64,000 bases of DNA from Agrobacterium cucumeris (GCF_030036535.1 NZ_CP080387.1:1116001-1180000); one strand, 5' to 3'. Numbered from the stretch's first letter, positions 1 to 9,518 are shown. Program-made: numbers and translations. Notes: generated by a model from the sequence alone, not told the origin.

Positions 1-651
1 GTTTTCCAGCGCTGCACGGCGTTCCTTTTTCAGCCCCTTGCGCTTGCGCGAAGAAAGGGCGTCGAGAAAATCATCATGGTCGCGATAGCCGTTATTGATG
101 AAATGGAATTGCTGGTCTGTCCTGTGCAGGAAATCACGGGGCAAAAGGGCTGACAGGTCGTCTTCGGGTAGAAACGTCACGTGTGCGGACGAAACGCCGA
201 TCTTTTCCGTCACCTGGGCGAGGCCGGAGGCCAGAAGCGGCTTGAAGCGCGTTTCGTCCACTGTTTCGGAAGTGAGCAGCCTCGGCCCGGTTGCGGGCGT
301 AAAGGGCACCGAACATTGCAGTTTCGGATAATAATGGCCGCCGGCCCGCTCAAAAGCATCCGCCCAGCCATGGTCGAAGACATATTCACCCTTGCTGTGG
401 TTCTTCAGATAGGCCGGTATTGCCCCGACCAGATCACCGGACGCGTTTTCGAGCAGCAGATGGTTTCCAAGCCAGCCGGTCTTGGCCGTCGCCGATCCGG
501 ACGCTTCCATCGATGATAGAAATGCGTGGGAGATAAAAGGATTATACGGTTTTCCTGCCGTGTTGCGAGAAGTTCCGGAAAGCCGTTTCCAGCTCTCCGG
601 ATCGATATCCCCCAGGGATTGCGCAACGCGAATGGAATAGTCTTCTGTCAT
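1..651 (-). CDS. GNAT-like DUF482 (peptidogalycan biosynthesis) family protein, 3' end missing
   Basis: The minus-strand frame is open from an ATG at 651 to the window edge (217 codons visible), so the C-terminus lies outside the window. The visible part has features of the DUF482 / peptidogalycan biosynthesis proteins, a GNAT-fold family: NPFISHAFLSSME near the N-terminus, GWLGNHLLLE, LKNHSKGEYVFDHGW, YYPKLQCSVPFTPATGPRLL, and a lysine/arginine-rich SRKRKGLKKER at the visible end. The true biochemical activity of this family is not established; acyl or aminoacyl transfer is an inference from the fold. The start overlaps the stop of the upstream glycerophosphodiesterase gene by 4 bp (ATGA), so the two are probably translationally coupled. 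I am fairly sure of the family and unsure of function. Confidence 0.8.
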   Translation of the reverse strand, partial: MTEDYSIRVAQSLGDIDPESWKRLSGTSRNTAGKPYNPFISHAFLSSMEASGSATAKTGWLGNHLLLENASGDLVGAIPAYLKNHSKGEYVFDHGWADAFERAGGHYYPKLQCSVPFTPATGPRLLTSETVDETRFKPLLASGLAQVTEKIGVSSAHVTFLPEDDLSALLPRDFLHRTDQQFHFINNGYRDHDDFLDALSSRKRKGLKKERRAALEN

Positions 652-1388
652 GCCGTGGCGGAGGGGTTCTCTCTCGGGTCGAAACCTTCGAATGTCATCT
701 GGTCCGCATATTTATAGGTAGTCTCGCGCGCATTTTCATCCCTGACTGTCCAGGTAATTACCGGAAGTCCGAGTTTTCTTTGCGCCTCGATGAAGCTGTT
801 GGGCAGATGTCCCCAATGATAGGAGATGAAATCAAGCCCAAGCTGCATCGCTTCGTCGTGTTTGAAGAAGTCTTCCGGCTTGTTGCCTTCGGCCGTCAGA
901 CCCAGCGGCCAGGGGGAACCCGCAGCCTTCAGGTCTTTCAGCAGATGATGGTCGAAACTCATCAGCGCCACATGGCCCTTGTAACCCTCGAGGTCTTCCA
1001 GAACCGCCTCGGCAAAACCGTCATCGACGCCTTCGCCCTGCCGGCCTTTCAGCTCGATCACCAGCGGCACCTTGCCGGCGCAGAGCGCCAGAAGCTGCTT
1101 CAGCGTCGGAACACGATCCTTCGTCTGGCCGATGGAAAGCATCGATAGTTCGCCGGAGGTGCGTTCGCGCACGTCGCCCTTGATGCCGGTCAGGCGCGCC
1201 ATGTCGTCGTCGTGAAAGATCACCGGCACGCTGTCGGCTGCCAGCTGCACGTCGCATTCGATGGCAAACCCGGCCTCGATGGCGCGGGAAAAGGCCGATA
1301 GCGTGTTTTCCCAGACCGCCTTGTTGAGATCATGATAACCGCGATGGGCGACGGGCTGCGCCGTCAGCCAGGAAAGTTTCAGTGTCAT
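648..1388 (-). CDS. Glycerophosphodiester phosphodiesterase family protein
   Basis: A 246-residue protein of the GDPD family, which hydrolyses glycerophosphodiesters to sn-glycerol 3-phosphate and an alcohol. The family signature is clear: HRGYHDLNKAVWENTLSAF near residue 15, followed by FAIECDVQLAADSVPVIFHD, which supply the catalytic histidines and the metal-binding Glu and Asp. There is no signal peptide, so it should be cytoplasmic, like UgpQ-type enzymes. Both ends overlap neighbours by 4 bp (ATGA with the RidA gene upstream and the DUF482 gene downstream), indicating one operon. A bacterial housekeeping role in recycling membrane-lipid head groups is likely; the exact substrate cannot be read from sequence. 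Confidence 0.9.
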   Translation of the reverse strand: MTLKLSWLTAQPVAHRGYHDLNKAVWENTLSAFSRAIEAGFAIECDVQLAADSVPVIFHDDDMARLTGIKGDVRERTSGELSMLSIGQTKDRVPTLKQLLALCAGKVPLVIELKGRQGEGVDDGFAEAVLEDLEGYKGHVALMSFDHHLLKDLKAAGSPWPLGLTAEGNKPEDFFKHDEAMQLGLDFISYHWGHLPNSFIEAQRKLGLPVITWTVRDENARETTYKYADQMTFEGFDPRENPSATA

Positions 1389-1855
1389 GCGTCGATTTCC
1401 ACGATGGCGTCGATCTCGACGGCGGCATTGAAGGGCAGGCAGGCCATGCCAACGGCGGCGCGGGCATGCTTGCCGGCATCACCGAGAACATTGGCGAGAA
1501 GATTGGAGGCGCCGTTGATGACGAGGTGCTGTTCGACGAATTCCGGAACGGAGGCAACAAAGCCATTCAGCTTGATGACACGGCGAATTTTCGAGAGGTC
1601 GCCATTCAACGCGGCCTTGACCTGTGCGAGAATGTTGACGGCGCATAATTCGGCGGCGCGCTGGGCGCCTGGCACGTCTACATCGCGGCCAACCAGGCCG
1701 GTCACCGCAATCTTGCCAGATTCCATCGGCAGTTGACCCGATACATAAAGCAGATTGCCGCTGATGGTGAAGGGAACGTAGTTTGCGGCTGGTGCTGCGG
1801 CTACGGGAAGCGTAAAGCCAAGTTCCTTGAGGCGGCCTTCGATGACATCAGACAT
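1385..1855 (-). CDS. RidA family protein (YjgF/YER057c/UK114)
   Basis: A 156-residue member of the RidA superfamily, which forms trimers and in the archetypal clade deaminates reactive enamine/imine intermediates such as 2-aminoacrylate. Visible family features are YVPFTISGNLLYVSGQLPM in the N-terminal half, the NILAQVKAAL segment, and HARAAVGMACLPFNAAVEID near the end, where the arginine of HARA matches the substrate-carboxylate-binding arginine position of RidA proteins. The start is preceded by GGAGACGAAA on the coding strand. It is the first gene of the three-gene minus-strand operon. Because it is about 25 residues longer than archetypal RidA it may belong to another subfamily, so enamine deaminase activity is only probable. 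Confidence 0.88.
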   Translation of the reverse strand: MSDVIEGRLKELGFTLPVAAAPAANYVPFTISGNLLYVSGQLPMESGKIAVTGLVGRDVDVPGAQRAAELCAVNILAQVKAALNGDLSKIRRVIKLNGFVASVPEFVEQHLVINGASNLLANVLGDAGKHARAAVGMACLPFNAAVEIDAIVEIDA

Positions 1856-1971
1856 TTTCGTCTCCGGTTTTGTTGTAAATCCTTCAAGAATCCGGCATTC
1901 AGAAGATGTTGATCCAAAAGCCGGGCGGTTGCTTGTACAATATGAGCGGCTCTTCCAACAGGAGATATTGC

Positions 1972-2814
1972 ATGTTTGTCAGGACGCTTGGTTTCGTTGC
2001 CGCAACAGGGCTTATGACCGGCCTGTCAAACGCCGCCAATGCCTTGCCGGTGGCGGTTCCGGACCTTGTCGCGCACCGCGCAGTCTATGATCTCGAACTC
2101 AAGGATGCGTCCGACCGCTCCGGCATCGAGGGCATGACCGGCCGCATGGTCTATGAATTCACCGGCTCGGCCTGTCAGGGTTACAAGACGGATTTCCGCT
2201 TCGTGACGCAGATCAACACCGGCGATGCGGTTCGCATGACGGACCAGCAGACCACCACCTTCGAGGATCTGGCCGCAAAGAAATTCACCTTCGAGACCAA
2301 GTCCTACACCGACGACAAGCTGGACAAGGAAGTGCAGGGGGCGGCAATCGACGGCACCGACGGCGTGAAGGTCGATTTGACGAGGCCTGATGCCCGCCAG
2401 GTCAGTCTTGTCGCCAGCGAGTTCCCGACGCAGCATATGTTTCAGGTCATCGAACATGCCAGGCAGGGAAAGCGAATCTTCGAATCGCGGATTTTCGACG
2501 GTTCCGATGATGGCGATGAGAGCCTGATCACCTCGACGCTGGTCGGCAAGTCACAGACCCCGAAGGATGGCGACGCGGACGCCGGCAAGGCGGGTGATTT
2601 CGCCAAGGCGGCATTCTGGCCGGTAACGATCGCCTATTACAACGACAAGACCGGCACCGACGCCCTGCCGATCTACCGCATGTCATTCAAGCTTTACGAA
2701 AACGGAATCACCCGCGATTTGACGATGGATTACGGCGATTTCGTTCTGACGGGGAAGCTTGCGAAGCTTGATATTCTCAAGCCCGAAACCTGCGAAAGCA
2801 AGCCAGTCCGCTGA
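1972..2814 (+). CDS. eipB: EipB-like cell envelope integrity protein (DUF1849)
   Basis: A 280-residue exported protein of the DUF1849 family, whose characterised member is Brucella EipB, a periplasmic beta-spiral protein needed for envelope integrity. I start it at 1972 because GGAGAT lies five bases upstream and the protein then begins with a good signal peptide (cleavage near ANA at residues 22-24); an upstream in-frame ATG at 1906 would add 22 unlikely residues. Family features: LVAHRAVYDLEL, GMTGRMVYEFTGSACQGY, FRFVTQI. The two cysteines at about 68 and 274 match the conserved pair that forms a disulfide in EipB. It is divergent from the RidA operon and lies just before rpsB. Confidence 0.85.
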   Translation: MFVRTLGFVAATGLMTGLSNAANALPVAVPDLVAHRAVYDLELKDASDRSGIEGMTGRMVYEFTGSACQGYKTDFRFVTQINTGDAVRMTDQQTTTFEDLAAKKFTFETKSYTDDKLDKEVQGAAIDGTDGVKVDLTRPDARQVSLVASEFPTQHMFQVIEHARQGKRIFESRIFDGSDDGDESLITSTLVGKSQTPKDGDADAGKAGDFAKAAFWPVTIAYYNDKTGTDALPIYRMSFKLYENGITRDLTMDYGDFVLTGKLAKLDILKPETCESKPVR

Positions 2815-2850
2815 AACGCGGCTATTTGAGCGATTTTTTCGCATAAATGC

Positions 2851-2879
2851 TTGCATTTTCATGCAGGCGACTGTATGCG
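2851..2879 (+). promoter_or_regulatory. Candidate rpsB promoter
   Basis: TTGCAT at 2851-2856 and TATGCG at 2874-2879 are separated by 17 bases, in the gene-free leader between the eipB-like gene and rpsB. The -35 is a reasonable match to alphaproteobacterial housekeeping promoters; the -10 is weaker. The predicted transcript would have a leader of roughly 120 bases ending in AAGGAG eight bases before the rpsB start, long enough to hold an autoregulatory structure, but I did not identify one. Confidence 0.35.
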
Positions 2880-3006
2880 GCTCACCATTCCACACGCGAA
2901 GCTTGGGATGTTCCGGGAGAAATCCGGTCCGTTCCGCCCGGTGGTATCGATGAAAATCGGTGCTGTTCGCTTCGCGGGGGTTAAACCGGAAAAGGAGTAA
3001 CAAGGC

Positions 3007-3774
3007 ATGGCATTGCCCGATTTTTCTATGCGCCAGCTTCTGGAAGCTGGTGTTCACTTCGGCCACCAGACGCACCGCTGGAACCCGAAGATGAAGCCGT
3101 ACATCTTCGGCGACCGTAACAACATCCACATCATCGATCTGGCTCAGACCGTTCCGATGCTGTCGCGCGCCCTGCAGGTCGTGTCCGACACCGTTGCCCG
3201 TGGCGGCCGCGTTCTGTTCGTTGGCACCAAGCGCCAGGCGTCGGAAATCATCGCCGACAGCGCAAAGCGCTCGGCCCAGTATTACGTCAACTCCCGCTGG
3301 CTCGGCGGCATGATGACCAACTGGAAGACCATTTCGAACTCGATCCAGCGTCTGCGCAAGGTTGACGAAATCCTCAACTCGGAAGGCTCCGGCTATTCCA
3401 AGAAGGAACGCCTGAACCTTGAGCGCGAGCGCGAAAAGCTTGAAAAGGCTCTCGGCGGTATCCGCGATATGGGCGGCGTTCCGGACCTGATGTTCATCAT
3501 CGACACCAACAAGGAAAAGATCGCGATCGAAGAAGCCAAGCGTCTTGGCATTCCGGTCGTTGCGATCATCGACAGCAACTGCGACCCGGATCACATCGAC
3601 TACCCGATCCCCGGTAACGACGACGCATCGCGCGCCATCTCGCTTTATTGCGACCTGATCGCCCGCGCTGCCATCGACGGTATCGCACGTCAGCAGGGCG
3701 CTTCCGGCCGCGACATCGGCGCTGCCGAAGAAGCTCCGATCGAGCCCGCTCTCGAAGACGAGGCTGGCGCCTGA
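3007..3774 (+). CDS. rpsB: 30S ribosomal protein S2
   Basis: A 255-residue S2, full length for alphaproteobacteria. It begins [20 protein letters not shown], the standard S2 opening, and contains [40 protein letters not shown] and [15 protein letters not shown], all typical. S2 is assembled late onto the small subunit and is needed for S1 binding. The start follows AAGGAG with an eight-base spacer. The gene precedes tsf as in most bacteria; here they are 362 bases apart with an inverted repeat between them. Codon use is strongly biased to C/G-ending codons, consistent with high expression. Confidence 0.98.
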   Translation: MALPDFSMRQLLEAGVHFGHQTHRWNPKMKPYIFGDRNNIHIIDLAQTVPMLSRALQVVSDTVARGGRVLFVGTKRQASEIIADSAKRSAQYYVNSRWLGGMMTNWKTISNSIQRLRKVDEILNSEGSGYSKKERLNLEREREKLEKALGGIRDMGGVPDLMFIIDTNKEKIAIEEAKRLGIPVVAIIDSNCDPDHIDYPIPGNDDASRAISLYCDLIARAAIDGIARQQGASGRDIGAAEEAPIEPALEDEAGA

Positions 3775-4136
3775 TTTAGGCCCTGTCTGGCGGCGATTTC
3801 TTGATCGCCGTCTCCTCGACCAGGATATGACAAGGCCGTCAAAGACCTTCAATGGGTTGACGGCCTTGTTCGTTTCATACCGCTCCGTCTCGGTTTTTAC
3901 GAAGCTGTCGGCGTCTGATGTGGTTGAAACGGAAAGCAGTCTTCATAACGCTGTCACACTTCGGCGGCACCCATCATTTCGATGTATGGAGACGCCGCAG
4001 CACTTGGGAATGCGCATACCCCTTTCCTGAAATCCTCTCCGGTTTCAAAGGGTGTGCGGCCGGGTACACTCATCACCCAGAAATTCGGCACGGCAAATTC
4101 AGCCGGCTGACCGATCGAACCGATAAGAGGCAAACA
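3775..4136 (+). other. rpsB-tsf intergenic region, no gene seen
   Basis: This 362-base stretch holds the 11-bp inverted repeat at 3832-3867 and a smaller one just before it (GGCGAT/ATCGCC around 3790-3810). I find no credible small gene: the open frame that runs into tsf from 3918 has no ribosome binding site and no family resemblance. A tsf promoter is expected here but I cannot pick one with confidence. Confidence 0.5.
3832..3867 (+). terminator. Inverted repeat between rpsB and tsf (terminator or attenuator)
   Basis: AAGGCCGTCAA at 3832-3842 is perfectly complementary to TTGACGGCCTT at 3857-3867, giving an 11-bp stem with a 14-base loop. The following bases, GTTCGTTTC, are only modestly T-rich, so this may be a partial terminator that sets the rpsB:tsf ratio rather than a full stop. 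Confidence 0.5.
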
Positions 4137-5063
4137 ATGACCGAAATCACAGCCGCAATGGTGAAGGAACTGCGCGAGAAATCCGGCGCAGGCATGATGG
4201 ACTGCAAGAAGGCTCTTGCTGAAACCAATGGCGACATGGAAGCGGCGATCGACTGGCTGCGCGCCAAGGGCATCGCAAAGGCCGACAAGAAGTCCGGCCG
4301 CACGGCTGCCGAAGGTCTGATCGGCGTCGCCACCATGGGTCACAAGGCTGTTGTTGTCGAACTCAACTCCGAGACCGACTTCGTTGCCCGTAACGACGCG
4401 TTCCAGGATCTCATCCGCGGTATCGCCCAGGTTGCCCTCACCACCGACGGCACCGTTGAGGCTGTTTCCGCCGCCAACTACCCGGCGACCGGCAAGAACG
4501 TTTCCGACAGCATCAAGGACGCCATCGCCACCATCGGTGAAAACATGACGCTGCGCCGTTCCGCAGCGCTTGAAGTTCCGCACGGCGTTGTCGCGACCTA
4601 CGTTCACAACGCTGCCGGCGACGGCATCGGCAAGCTCGGCGTTCTCGTTGCCCTGAAGTCGGAAGGCGACAAGGCTGTCCTGAACTCGATCGGCCGTCAG
4701 GTTGCCATGCACATCGCTGCAACCAACCCGCTCGCCATCCGCGCTGAAGAAGTTGACGCTGCTGTTGCTGAACGCGAACGCAACGTCTTCATCGAACAGG
4801 CTCGCGAATCCGGCAAGCCGGAAGCCATCATCGAAAAGATGGTTGATGGCCGCATGCGCAAGTTCTTCGAAGAAGTCGCCCTTCTGTCGCAGGCTTTCGT
4901 CATCAACCCCGACATCACTGTCGGCGCTGCCGTCAAGGAAGCTGAAAAGGAAGCTGGCGCTTCCATCGAAGTGACCGGCATGGTTCGTCTTCTCCTCGGC
5001 GAAGGCGTCGAGAAGGAAGAAAGCGATTTCGCAGCAGAAGTCGCCGCAGTCGCCAAGGGCTGA
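4137..5063 (+). CDS. tsf: Translation elongation factor Ts
   Basis: A 308-residue EF-Ts, the guanine nucleotide exchange factor that regenerates EF-Tu-GTP. The start at 4137 is chosen because it follows AAGAGG by six bases and gives the canonical N-terminus [19 protein letters not shown]; the frame is open upstream but that extension is not EF-Ts-like. Family signatures are [11 protein letters not shown] at residues 17-27 and ETDFVARN at 79-86, the latter contacting EF-Tu. Two core subdomains and the C-terminal module are all present. It is followed by pyrH, frr and uppS, the common bacterial order. Confidence 0.98.
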   Translation: MTEITAAMVKELREKSGAGMMDCKKALAETNGDMEAAIDWLRAKGIAKADKKSGRTAAEGLIGVATMGHKAVVVELNSETDFVARNDAFQDLIRGIAQVALTTDGTVEAVSAANYPATGKNVSDSIKDAIATIGENMTLRRSAALEVPHGVVATYVHNAAGDGIGKLGVLVALKSEGDKAVLNSIGRQVAMHIAATNPLAIRAEEVDAAVAERERNVFIEQARESGKPEAIIEKMVDGRMRKFFEEVALLSQAFVINPDITVGAAVKEAEKEAGASIEVTGMVRLLLGEGVEKEESDFAAEVAAVAKG

Positions 5064-5092
5064 TTATATTTACCCAATCTTGGGAAAACGGG

Positions 5093-5120
5093 AGGGCATC
5101 GCGTGACAACGCGGTGCCCT
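5093..5120 (+). terminator. Inverted repeat downstream of tsf
   Basis: AGGGCATCGCGT (5093-5104) pairs with ACGCGGTGCCCT (5109-5120) over 12 positions with one G-T wobble and a four-base loop. A clear T-run is missing after the stem, so it may be an RNA-stabilising 3' structure or partial terminator between tsf and pyrH. Confidence 0.45.
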
Positions 5121-5160
5121 TCGTGTATCCGCGTTTCGGTTACATTTCCGAGGAGTCATG

Positions 5161-5883
5161 ATGTCTTCCAAGCCGATCTACAAACGTGTTCTTCTCAAGG
5201 CTTCCGGTGAAGCCCTTATGGGTGATCAGGGTTTCGGTATCGATGTGGCGGTGGCCGACCGGATCGCCTCCGATATTGCCGAGGCAAGGGCGATGGGCGT
5301 TGAAGTCGGCGTCGTCGTCGGCGGCGGCAATATTTTCCGCGGCGTCGCCGTGGCCTCCAAGGGTGGCGATCGCGTCACCGGCGACCATATGGGCATGCTG
5401 GCAACCGTCATCAATGCACTGGCGCTCGCAACCTCGCTTCGCAAGCTCAGCATCGACACCGTCGTTCTCTCCGCAATCGCCATGCCTGAAATCTGCGAGA
5501 GCTTCTCGCAGCGCGCCGCTCTTCACCATCTCGCGCAGGGTCGCGTGGTGATTTTTGCCGGCGGCACCGGCAACCCCTTCTTCACCACCGATTCCGCCGC
5601 GGCGCTGCGCGCCGCCGAAATGGGCGCCGAGGCGATCTTCAAGGGCACGCAGGTGGACGGCATTTATTCTGCCGATCCGAAGAAGGACCCGACGGCCACC
5701 CGTTTCGACGAGCTGACCCATAGCGAAGTGCTCGGCAAGGGCCTGGCGGTGATGGATATCGCGGCTGTGGCACTTGCCCGCGAAAACCATATCCCGATCA
5801 TTGTCTTCTCGATCCACGAGAAGGGCGGTTTCGCACAGATATTGACCGGCGGCGGCCGCAAGACCATCGTGCACGACAAGTAA
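5161..5883 (+). CDS. pyrH: UMP kinase
   Basis: A 240-residue uridylate kinase of the bacterial amino-acid-kinase fold, converting UMP to UDP in pyrimidine nucleotide synthesis. Seen: KRVLLKASGEALMG (phosphate-binding start), GGGNIFRG at about 54-61, DHMGMLATVINALAL, GTGNPFFTTDSAAALRA and the ATP-site segment GTQVDGIYSADPKKDP. Two adjacent ATGs occur at 5158 and 5161; I choose 5161 because GAGGAG sits five bases upstream of it but only two bases from the other. Bacterial PyrH is usually activated by GTP and inhibited by UTP (family knowledge). Confidence 0.97.
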   Translation: MSSKPIYKRVLLKASGEALMGDQGFGIDVAVADRIASDIAEARAMGVEVGVVVGGGNIFRGVAVASKGGDRVTGDHMGMLATVINALALATSLRKLSIDTVVLSAIAMPEICESFSQRAALHHLAQGRVVIFAGGTGNPFFTTDSAAALRAAEMGAEAIFKGTQVDGIYSADPKKDPTATRFDELTHSEVLGKGLAVMDIAAVALARENHIPIIVFSIHEKGGFAQILTGGGRKTIVHDK

Positions 5884-5949
5884 TCAAAAAAACATGCCGC
5901 CCCCGGGGCGAATTCCGGCCATTATGGCCGACAGAGATGGAGTATCTAG

Positions 5950-6507
5950 ATGAGTGGTATTGACCTCAACGATATCAAGCGCCGCATGGATGGCGCCATC
6001 AATGCGTTCAAGAGCGATATAGCATCGCTGCGCACCGGTCGTGCTTCGGCCAACATTCTCGACCCGGTGACCATCGAGGCCTATGGCTCGCGTGTGCCGC
6101 TCAACCAGGTGGCAAACATCACCGTTCCCGAGCCGCGCATGCTTGGCGTCAACATCTGGGACAAGTCGATGGTCAATGCCGTCGACCGCGCCATTCGCGA
6201 ATCCAATCTCGGCCTGAACCCGATCGTCGACGGCCAGAACCTGCGAATTCCGCTGCCTGAACTCAACGAAGAGCGCCGCAAATCGCTCGTCAAGGTGGCT
6301 CACGACTATGCCGAAAAAGCCAAGGTGGCGATTCGCCATGTGCGCCGCGACGGCATGGATGGCCTGAAAAAAGCCGAAAAGGACGGTGACATCGGTCAGG
6401 ACGAAAGCCGCGGACAGTCCGAAAAGGTCCAGAAAATGACCGACGACACGATTTCCGAGATTGAACGCTTGCTTGGCGAGAAGGAAAGGGAAATCATGCA
6501 GGTCTAA
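5950..6507 (+). CDS. frr: Ribosome recycling factor
   Basis: A 185-residue RRF, which with EF-G splits the post-termination ribosome. The sequence shows the family pattern: [20 protein letters not shown], the [16 protein letters not shown] segment of domain II, and the C-terminal helix region [17 protein letters not shown] followed by [21 protein letters not shown]. Length matches the family exactly (about 185). It lies 66 bases after pyrH and 64 before uppS, in the same orientation. Confidence 0.98.
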   Translation: MSGIDLNDIKRRMDGAINAFKSDIASLRTGRASANILDPVTIEAYGSRVPLNQVANITVPEPRMLGVNIWDKSMVNAVDRAIRESNLGLNPIVDGQNLRIPLPELNEERRKSLVKVAHDYAEKAKVAIRHVRRDGMDGLKKAEKDGDIGQDESRGQSEKVQKMTDDTISEIERLLGEKEREIMQV

Positions 6508-6571
6508 TATCCCTTGTGATAGACCTGTATTTTATTCGTTTTAATTTCGCACTGCCTGTTACTGGATCGAT

Positions 6572-7315
6572 ATGCCGACGACGACACGTTCCTCAATACC
6601 CGAGCACGTCGCCATCATCATGGATGGAAATGGGCGTTGGGCAAAACAGCGCGGTCTTCCGCGCGTAATGGGGCATCGCCGCGGGGTTGAGGCCGTGCGC
6701 GAAACCGTGCGTGCGGCCGGCGACTGCGGCATCCGTTATCTCACGCTGTTTGCTTTCTCCTCGGAAAACTGGCGCAGGCCGGAATCCGAGGTGAGCGATC
6801 TTATGGGGCTTCTGAAGGCCTTCATCCGGCGCGACCTTGCGGAACTGCATCGTGAAAACGTCCGTGTGCGCATCATCGGCGACCGGCAGGGCCTGAAAAA
6901 CGACATCCGCTGCCTTCTTGAAGAAGCCGAACAGATGACGGCTGACAACACCAAGCTGACGCTGGTGATCGCCTTCAATTACGGCAGCCGTGACGAGATT
7001 ACCCGCGCCACCATGGCGATTGCCCGCGATGTCGCCGAAGGCCGGCTGGATGCGGCATCGATCACGCCGGAGATGATCTCGGCGAGACTTGATACGTGCG
7101 GAATGCCGGATCCCGATCTCATCATCCGCACCAGCGGCGAAGAACGCCTGTCGAATTTCCTGCTCTGGCAGGCGGCCTATTCCGAGTTCCTGTTCGTTCC
7201 GGAATATTGGCCCGACTTCGACCGGCAGCTGTTCTTTTCTGCAATCGAGCAATATGCAACGCGTAATCGCCGCTTCGGCGCCATCGCCGAGCCGGTTGCC
7301 GTGGCAGGCGCCTGA
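6572..7315 (+). CDS. uppS: Isoprenyl transferase (undecaprenyl diphosphate synthase)
   Basis: A 247-residue cis-prenyltransferase that extends farnesyl diphosphate with isopentenyl diphosphate to make the undecaprenyl (or decaprenyl) carrier used for peptidoglycan and LPS. Signature motifs: IMDGNGRWA (residues 16-24, with the catalytic Asp 18), [11 protein letters not shown], and the C-terminal [20 protein letters not shown]. Its substrate IPP comes from the MEP pathway, two steps of which are encoded by ispDF in this window. The stop overlaps the cdsA start by one base (TGATG), implying coupling. Confidence 0.97.
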   Translation: MPTTTRSSIPEHVAIIMDGNGRWAKQRGLPRVMGHRRGVEAVRETVRAAGDCGIRYLTLFAFSSENWRRPESEVSDLMGLLKAFIRRDLAELHRENVRVRIIGDRQGLKNDIRCLLEEAEQMTADNTKLTLVIAFNYGSRDEITRATMAIARDVAEGRLDAASITPEMISARLDTCGMPDPDLIIRTSGEERLSNFLLWQAAYSEFLFVPEYWPDFDRQLFFSAIEQYATRNRRFGAIAEPVAVAGA

Positions 7316-8148
7316 TGAGCCGTGAACTCAGACTGCGGATCGTGTCCGCAATCGTCATGGCGGCGGTCATATTGGCCGCCACCTGGTATGGCGGCATCCT
7401 GTTCCGCATCGTGGCCGGTCTTCTGGCGATCCTCATCTATTATGAGTGGTCGACGATTACTCGGCTGTCCGAAACCAACTCCACCGGCAATGCCTGGGGC
7501 TGGTTTGCGGTTGCCGTCATCGCCGGCAACACGATTTTTGGCGAACCTTCGCTTGATCTGCCGCTGCTGTCGGGCTTTACGCTGACGGCAGCACTTTTCC
7601 CCGTTCTGCGCGGCAGGAACTGGTGGCTGGTGGGCGGCATCATCTATGCCGGTCTCAGCGGCATTTCGCTGGCTGCCATTCGTGGTGACGAGTTGACCGG
7701 CTTCGTCTCCATCCTGTTCATTTTCGCCGTTGTCTGGTCGACGGATATTCTTGCTTATTTCGTTGGGCGCGCCATTGGCGGGCCAAAGCTCGCGCCGGCG
7801 ATTTCTCCCGGCAAGACCTGGTCCGGCGCGATTGGTGGCGCCGTGGCCGCGCTGATCGGCGGCGGTGCGGTATCGCTCGCCTATCACGGCAGGATCAGTC
7901 TGCTGGTGCTTGGGCTCGCGCTTATCCTCTCCGTCTTCAGCCAGATTGGCGATCTTTTCGAATCCTTCGTGAAACGGCGTTTCCAAGTCAAGGATTCCAG
8001 CCATCTCATCCCGGGCCATGGTGGCTTCATGGACCGTGTTGACGGTCTTGTTTTCGCCTGCTTTACGGTATTCCTCATTGCTTTCGTGCATGCGGCGGCA
8101 ACCGGCGACGTGCCCGGATCGGGCGGCGGTCTCCTGCCGGGCTTTTAA
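7315..8148 (+). CDS. cdsA: Phosphatidate cytidylyltransferase
   Basis: A 277-residue integral membrane enzyme making CDP-diacylglycerol from phosphatidic acid and CTP, the branch point for all phospholipids. Several hydrophobic helices fill the N-terminal two thirds. The CDP-diglyceride synthase signature is present near the C-terminus: SFVKRRFQVKDSSHLIPGHG followed by GFMDRVDG, with the K-D and H-G-G-x-x-D-R residues of the metal/CTP site. It is translationally coupled to uppS and followed by rseP 37 bases later, the usual proteobacterial order. Confidence 0.97.
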   Translation: MSRELRLRIVSAIVMAAVILAATWYGGILFRIVAGLLAILIYYEWSTITRLSETNSTGNAWGWFAVAVIAGNTIFGEPSLDLPLLSGFTLTAALFPVLRGRNWWLVGGIIYAGLSGISLAAIRGDELTGFVSILFIFAVVWSTDILAYFVGRAIGGPKLAPAISPGKTWSGAIGGAVAALIGGGAVSLAYHGRISLLVLGLALILSVFSQIGDLFESFVKRRFQVKDSSHLIPGHGGFMDRVDGLVFACFTVFLIAFVHAAATGDVPGSGGGLLPGF

Positions 8149-8185
8149 GCGGCACGAAAGGTCACGACATAAAGGGCAGATTGTC

Positions 8186-9319
8186 ATGAACACAGTAATG
8201 GCGGCGACCGGTTTTTTTACCGGCTACATCGTGCCCTTCATCCTGGTGCTTTCCCTGCTCGTTTTCGTCCATGAAATGGGCCATTATCTCGTCGGCCGCT
8301 GGAGCGGCATTCGCTCCACCGCATTCTCCATCGGCTTCGGCCCGGAGCTGATCGGCTTTACCGACCGGCATGGCACGCGCTGGAAGATTTCCGCGATCCC
8401 TCTCGGCGGCTACGTCAAGTTCTTCGGCGATGAAGATGCCGCGAGCAAGCCGGACAGTTCCGGCATGTCGCATATGTCGCTCGAGGAAAGGGCGCAGACA
8501 CTTGCCGGCGCAAAATTGTGGAAACGGGCGGCAACGGTTGCGGCGGGGCCCATCGCCAACTTCATCCTGGCGATTCTCATCTTTGCGGTTCTGTTCGGTG
8601 TTTATGGCCGGATGATCGCCGATCCTGTCGTGGCCGAGGTGCGTGAAAACAGCGCTGCCGCAGCGGCAGGCGTGCGCCCCGGTGACCGTCTGGTGGCGAT
8701 CGATGGTGAAAAGGTCATGACCTTCGAGGATGTCCGTCGTTACGTCGGCATCCGGCCGGGCACGCCGATCACCGTGACTGTCGAAAGGGCAGGCGAGGAG
8801 CTGAAGCTGCCGATGGTGCCGACCCGCACCGAGACGACGGACCAGTTCGGCAACAAGCTGGAAATGGGCATCATCGGCATCGTCACCGACCAGACCAGTG
8901 GCAACTTCCGCCATATTGAATATTCGACGTCTGAGGCCCTGCTTGAGGGCGTGCGCGAGACGGGCCACGTCATCACCGGCACCTTCAACTATATCGGCAA
9001 TCTCGTGACCGGCCGCATGAATGCCGATCAGCTGGGTGGTCCGGTCCGCGTTGCGCAGGCATCCGGCCAGATGGCAACACTCGGCATTGCAGCCGTCATC
9101 CAGCTCGCCGCCGTGCTTTCAGTGTCGATCGGACTTCTCAACCTGATGCCTGTCCCGGTTCTGGACGGTGGGCACCTGGTGTTTTATGCCATCGAGGCCA
9201 TTCGCGGCAGGCCGCTTGGCGCCGGAGCGCAGGAAGTTGCCTTCCGTATCGGCATGGCGATGATTCTGGGACTTATGGTTTTTGCAACATGGAATGATAT
9301 CAGCAGCTTGATCGGCTGA
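8186..9319 (+). CDS. rseP: Site-2 intramembrane zinc metalloprotease RseP (MmpA)
   Basis: A 377-residue membrane metalloprotease of family M50. It has HEMGH at residues 29-33 in the first membrane segment (zinc ligands and catalytic Glu), a PDZ domain in the middle (VVAEVRENSAAAAAGVRPGD), and the third zinc ligand in NLMPVPVLDGGH near the C-terminus. Such proteases cut membrane-bound regulators, for example anti-sigma factors, or in Caulobacter (MmpA) PodJ. Only one PDZ domain is evident, against two in E. coli RseP. I start at 8186 because the upstream open extension reads back into cdsA and lacks a start signal. The location just before bamA is conserved. Confidence 0.95.
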   Translation: MNTVMAATGFFTGYIVPFILVLSLLVFVHEMGHYLVGRWSGIRSTAFSIGFGPELIGFTDRHGTRWKISAIPLGGYVKFFGDEDAASKPDSSGMSHMSLEERAQTLAGAKLWKRAATVAAGPIANFILAILIFAVLFGVYGRMIADPVVAEVRENSAAAAAGVRPGDRLVAIDGEKVMTFEDVRRYVGIRPGTPITVTVERAGEELKLPMVPTRTETTDQFGNKLEMGIIGIVTDQTSGNFRHIEYSTSEALLEGVRETGHVITGTFNYIGNLVTGRMNADQLGGPVRVAQASGQMATLGIAAVIQLAAVLSVSIGLLNLMPVPVLDGGHLVFYAIEAIRGRPLGAGAQEVAFRIGMAMILGLMVFATWNDISSLIG

Positions 9320-9518
9320 GAATTGTGTTTTAACGGTTTTGTTAGGGGCTTGTTTACCTTGTTTTTATGCCGAAGTGGCGAATGAGCCACTCTGGATCAC
9401 GAAGTAAACAGAATTTAACGTTCTGACTTGCTTGTAGGGGAAAAGCAGGTAAAACGACGCACATGGCCGGAGTCGGGTTCCGCCCGCTGAGGGACAACGT
9501 AAAAAGGTAAGATTTGAA

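Noticed and set aside
3918..4136. N-terminal extension of EF-Ts to 381 residues
   Set aside because: Ribosome binding site and family N-terminus place the start at 4137.
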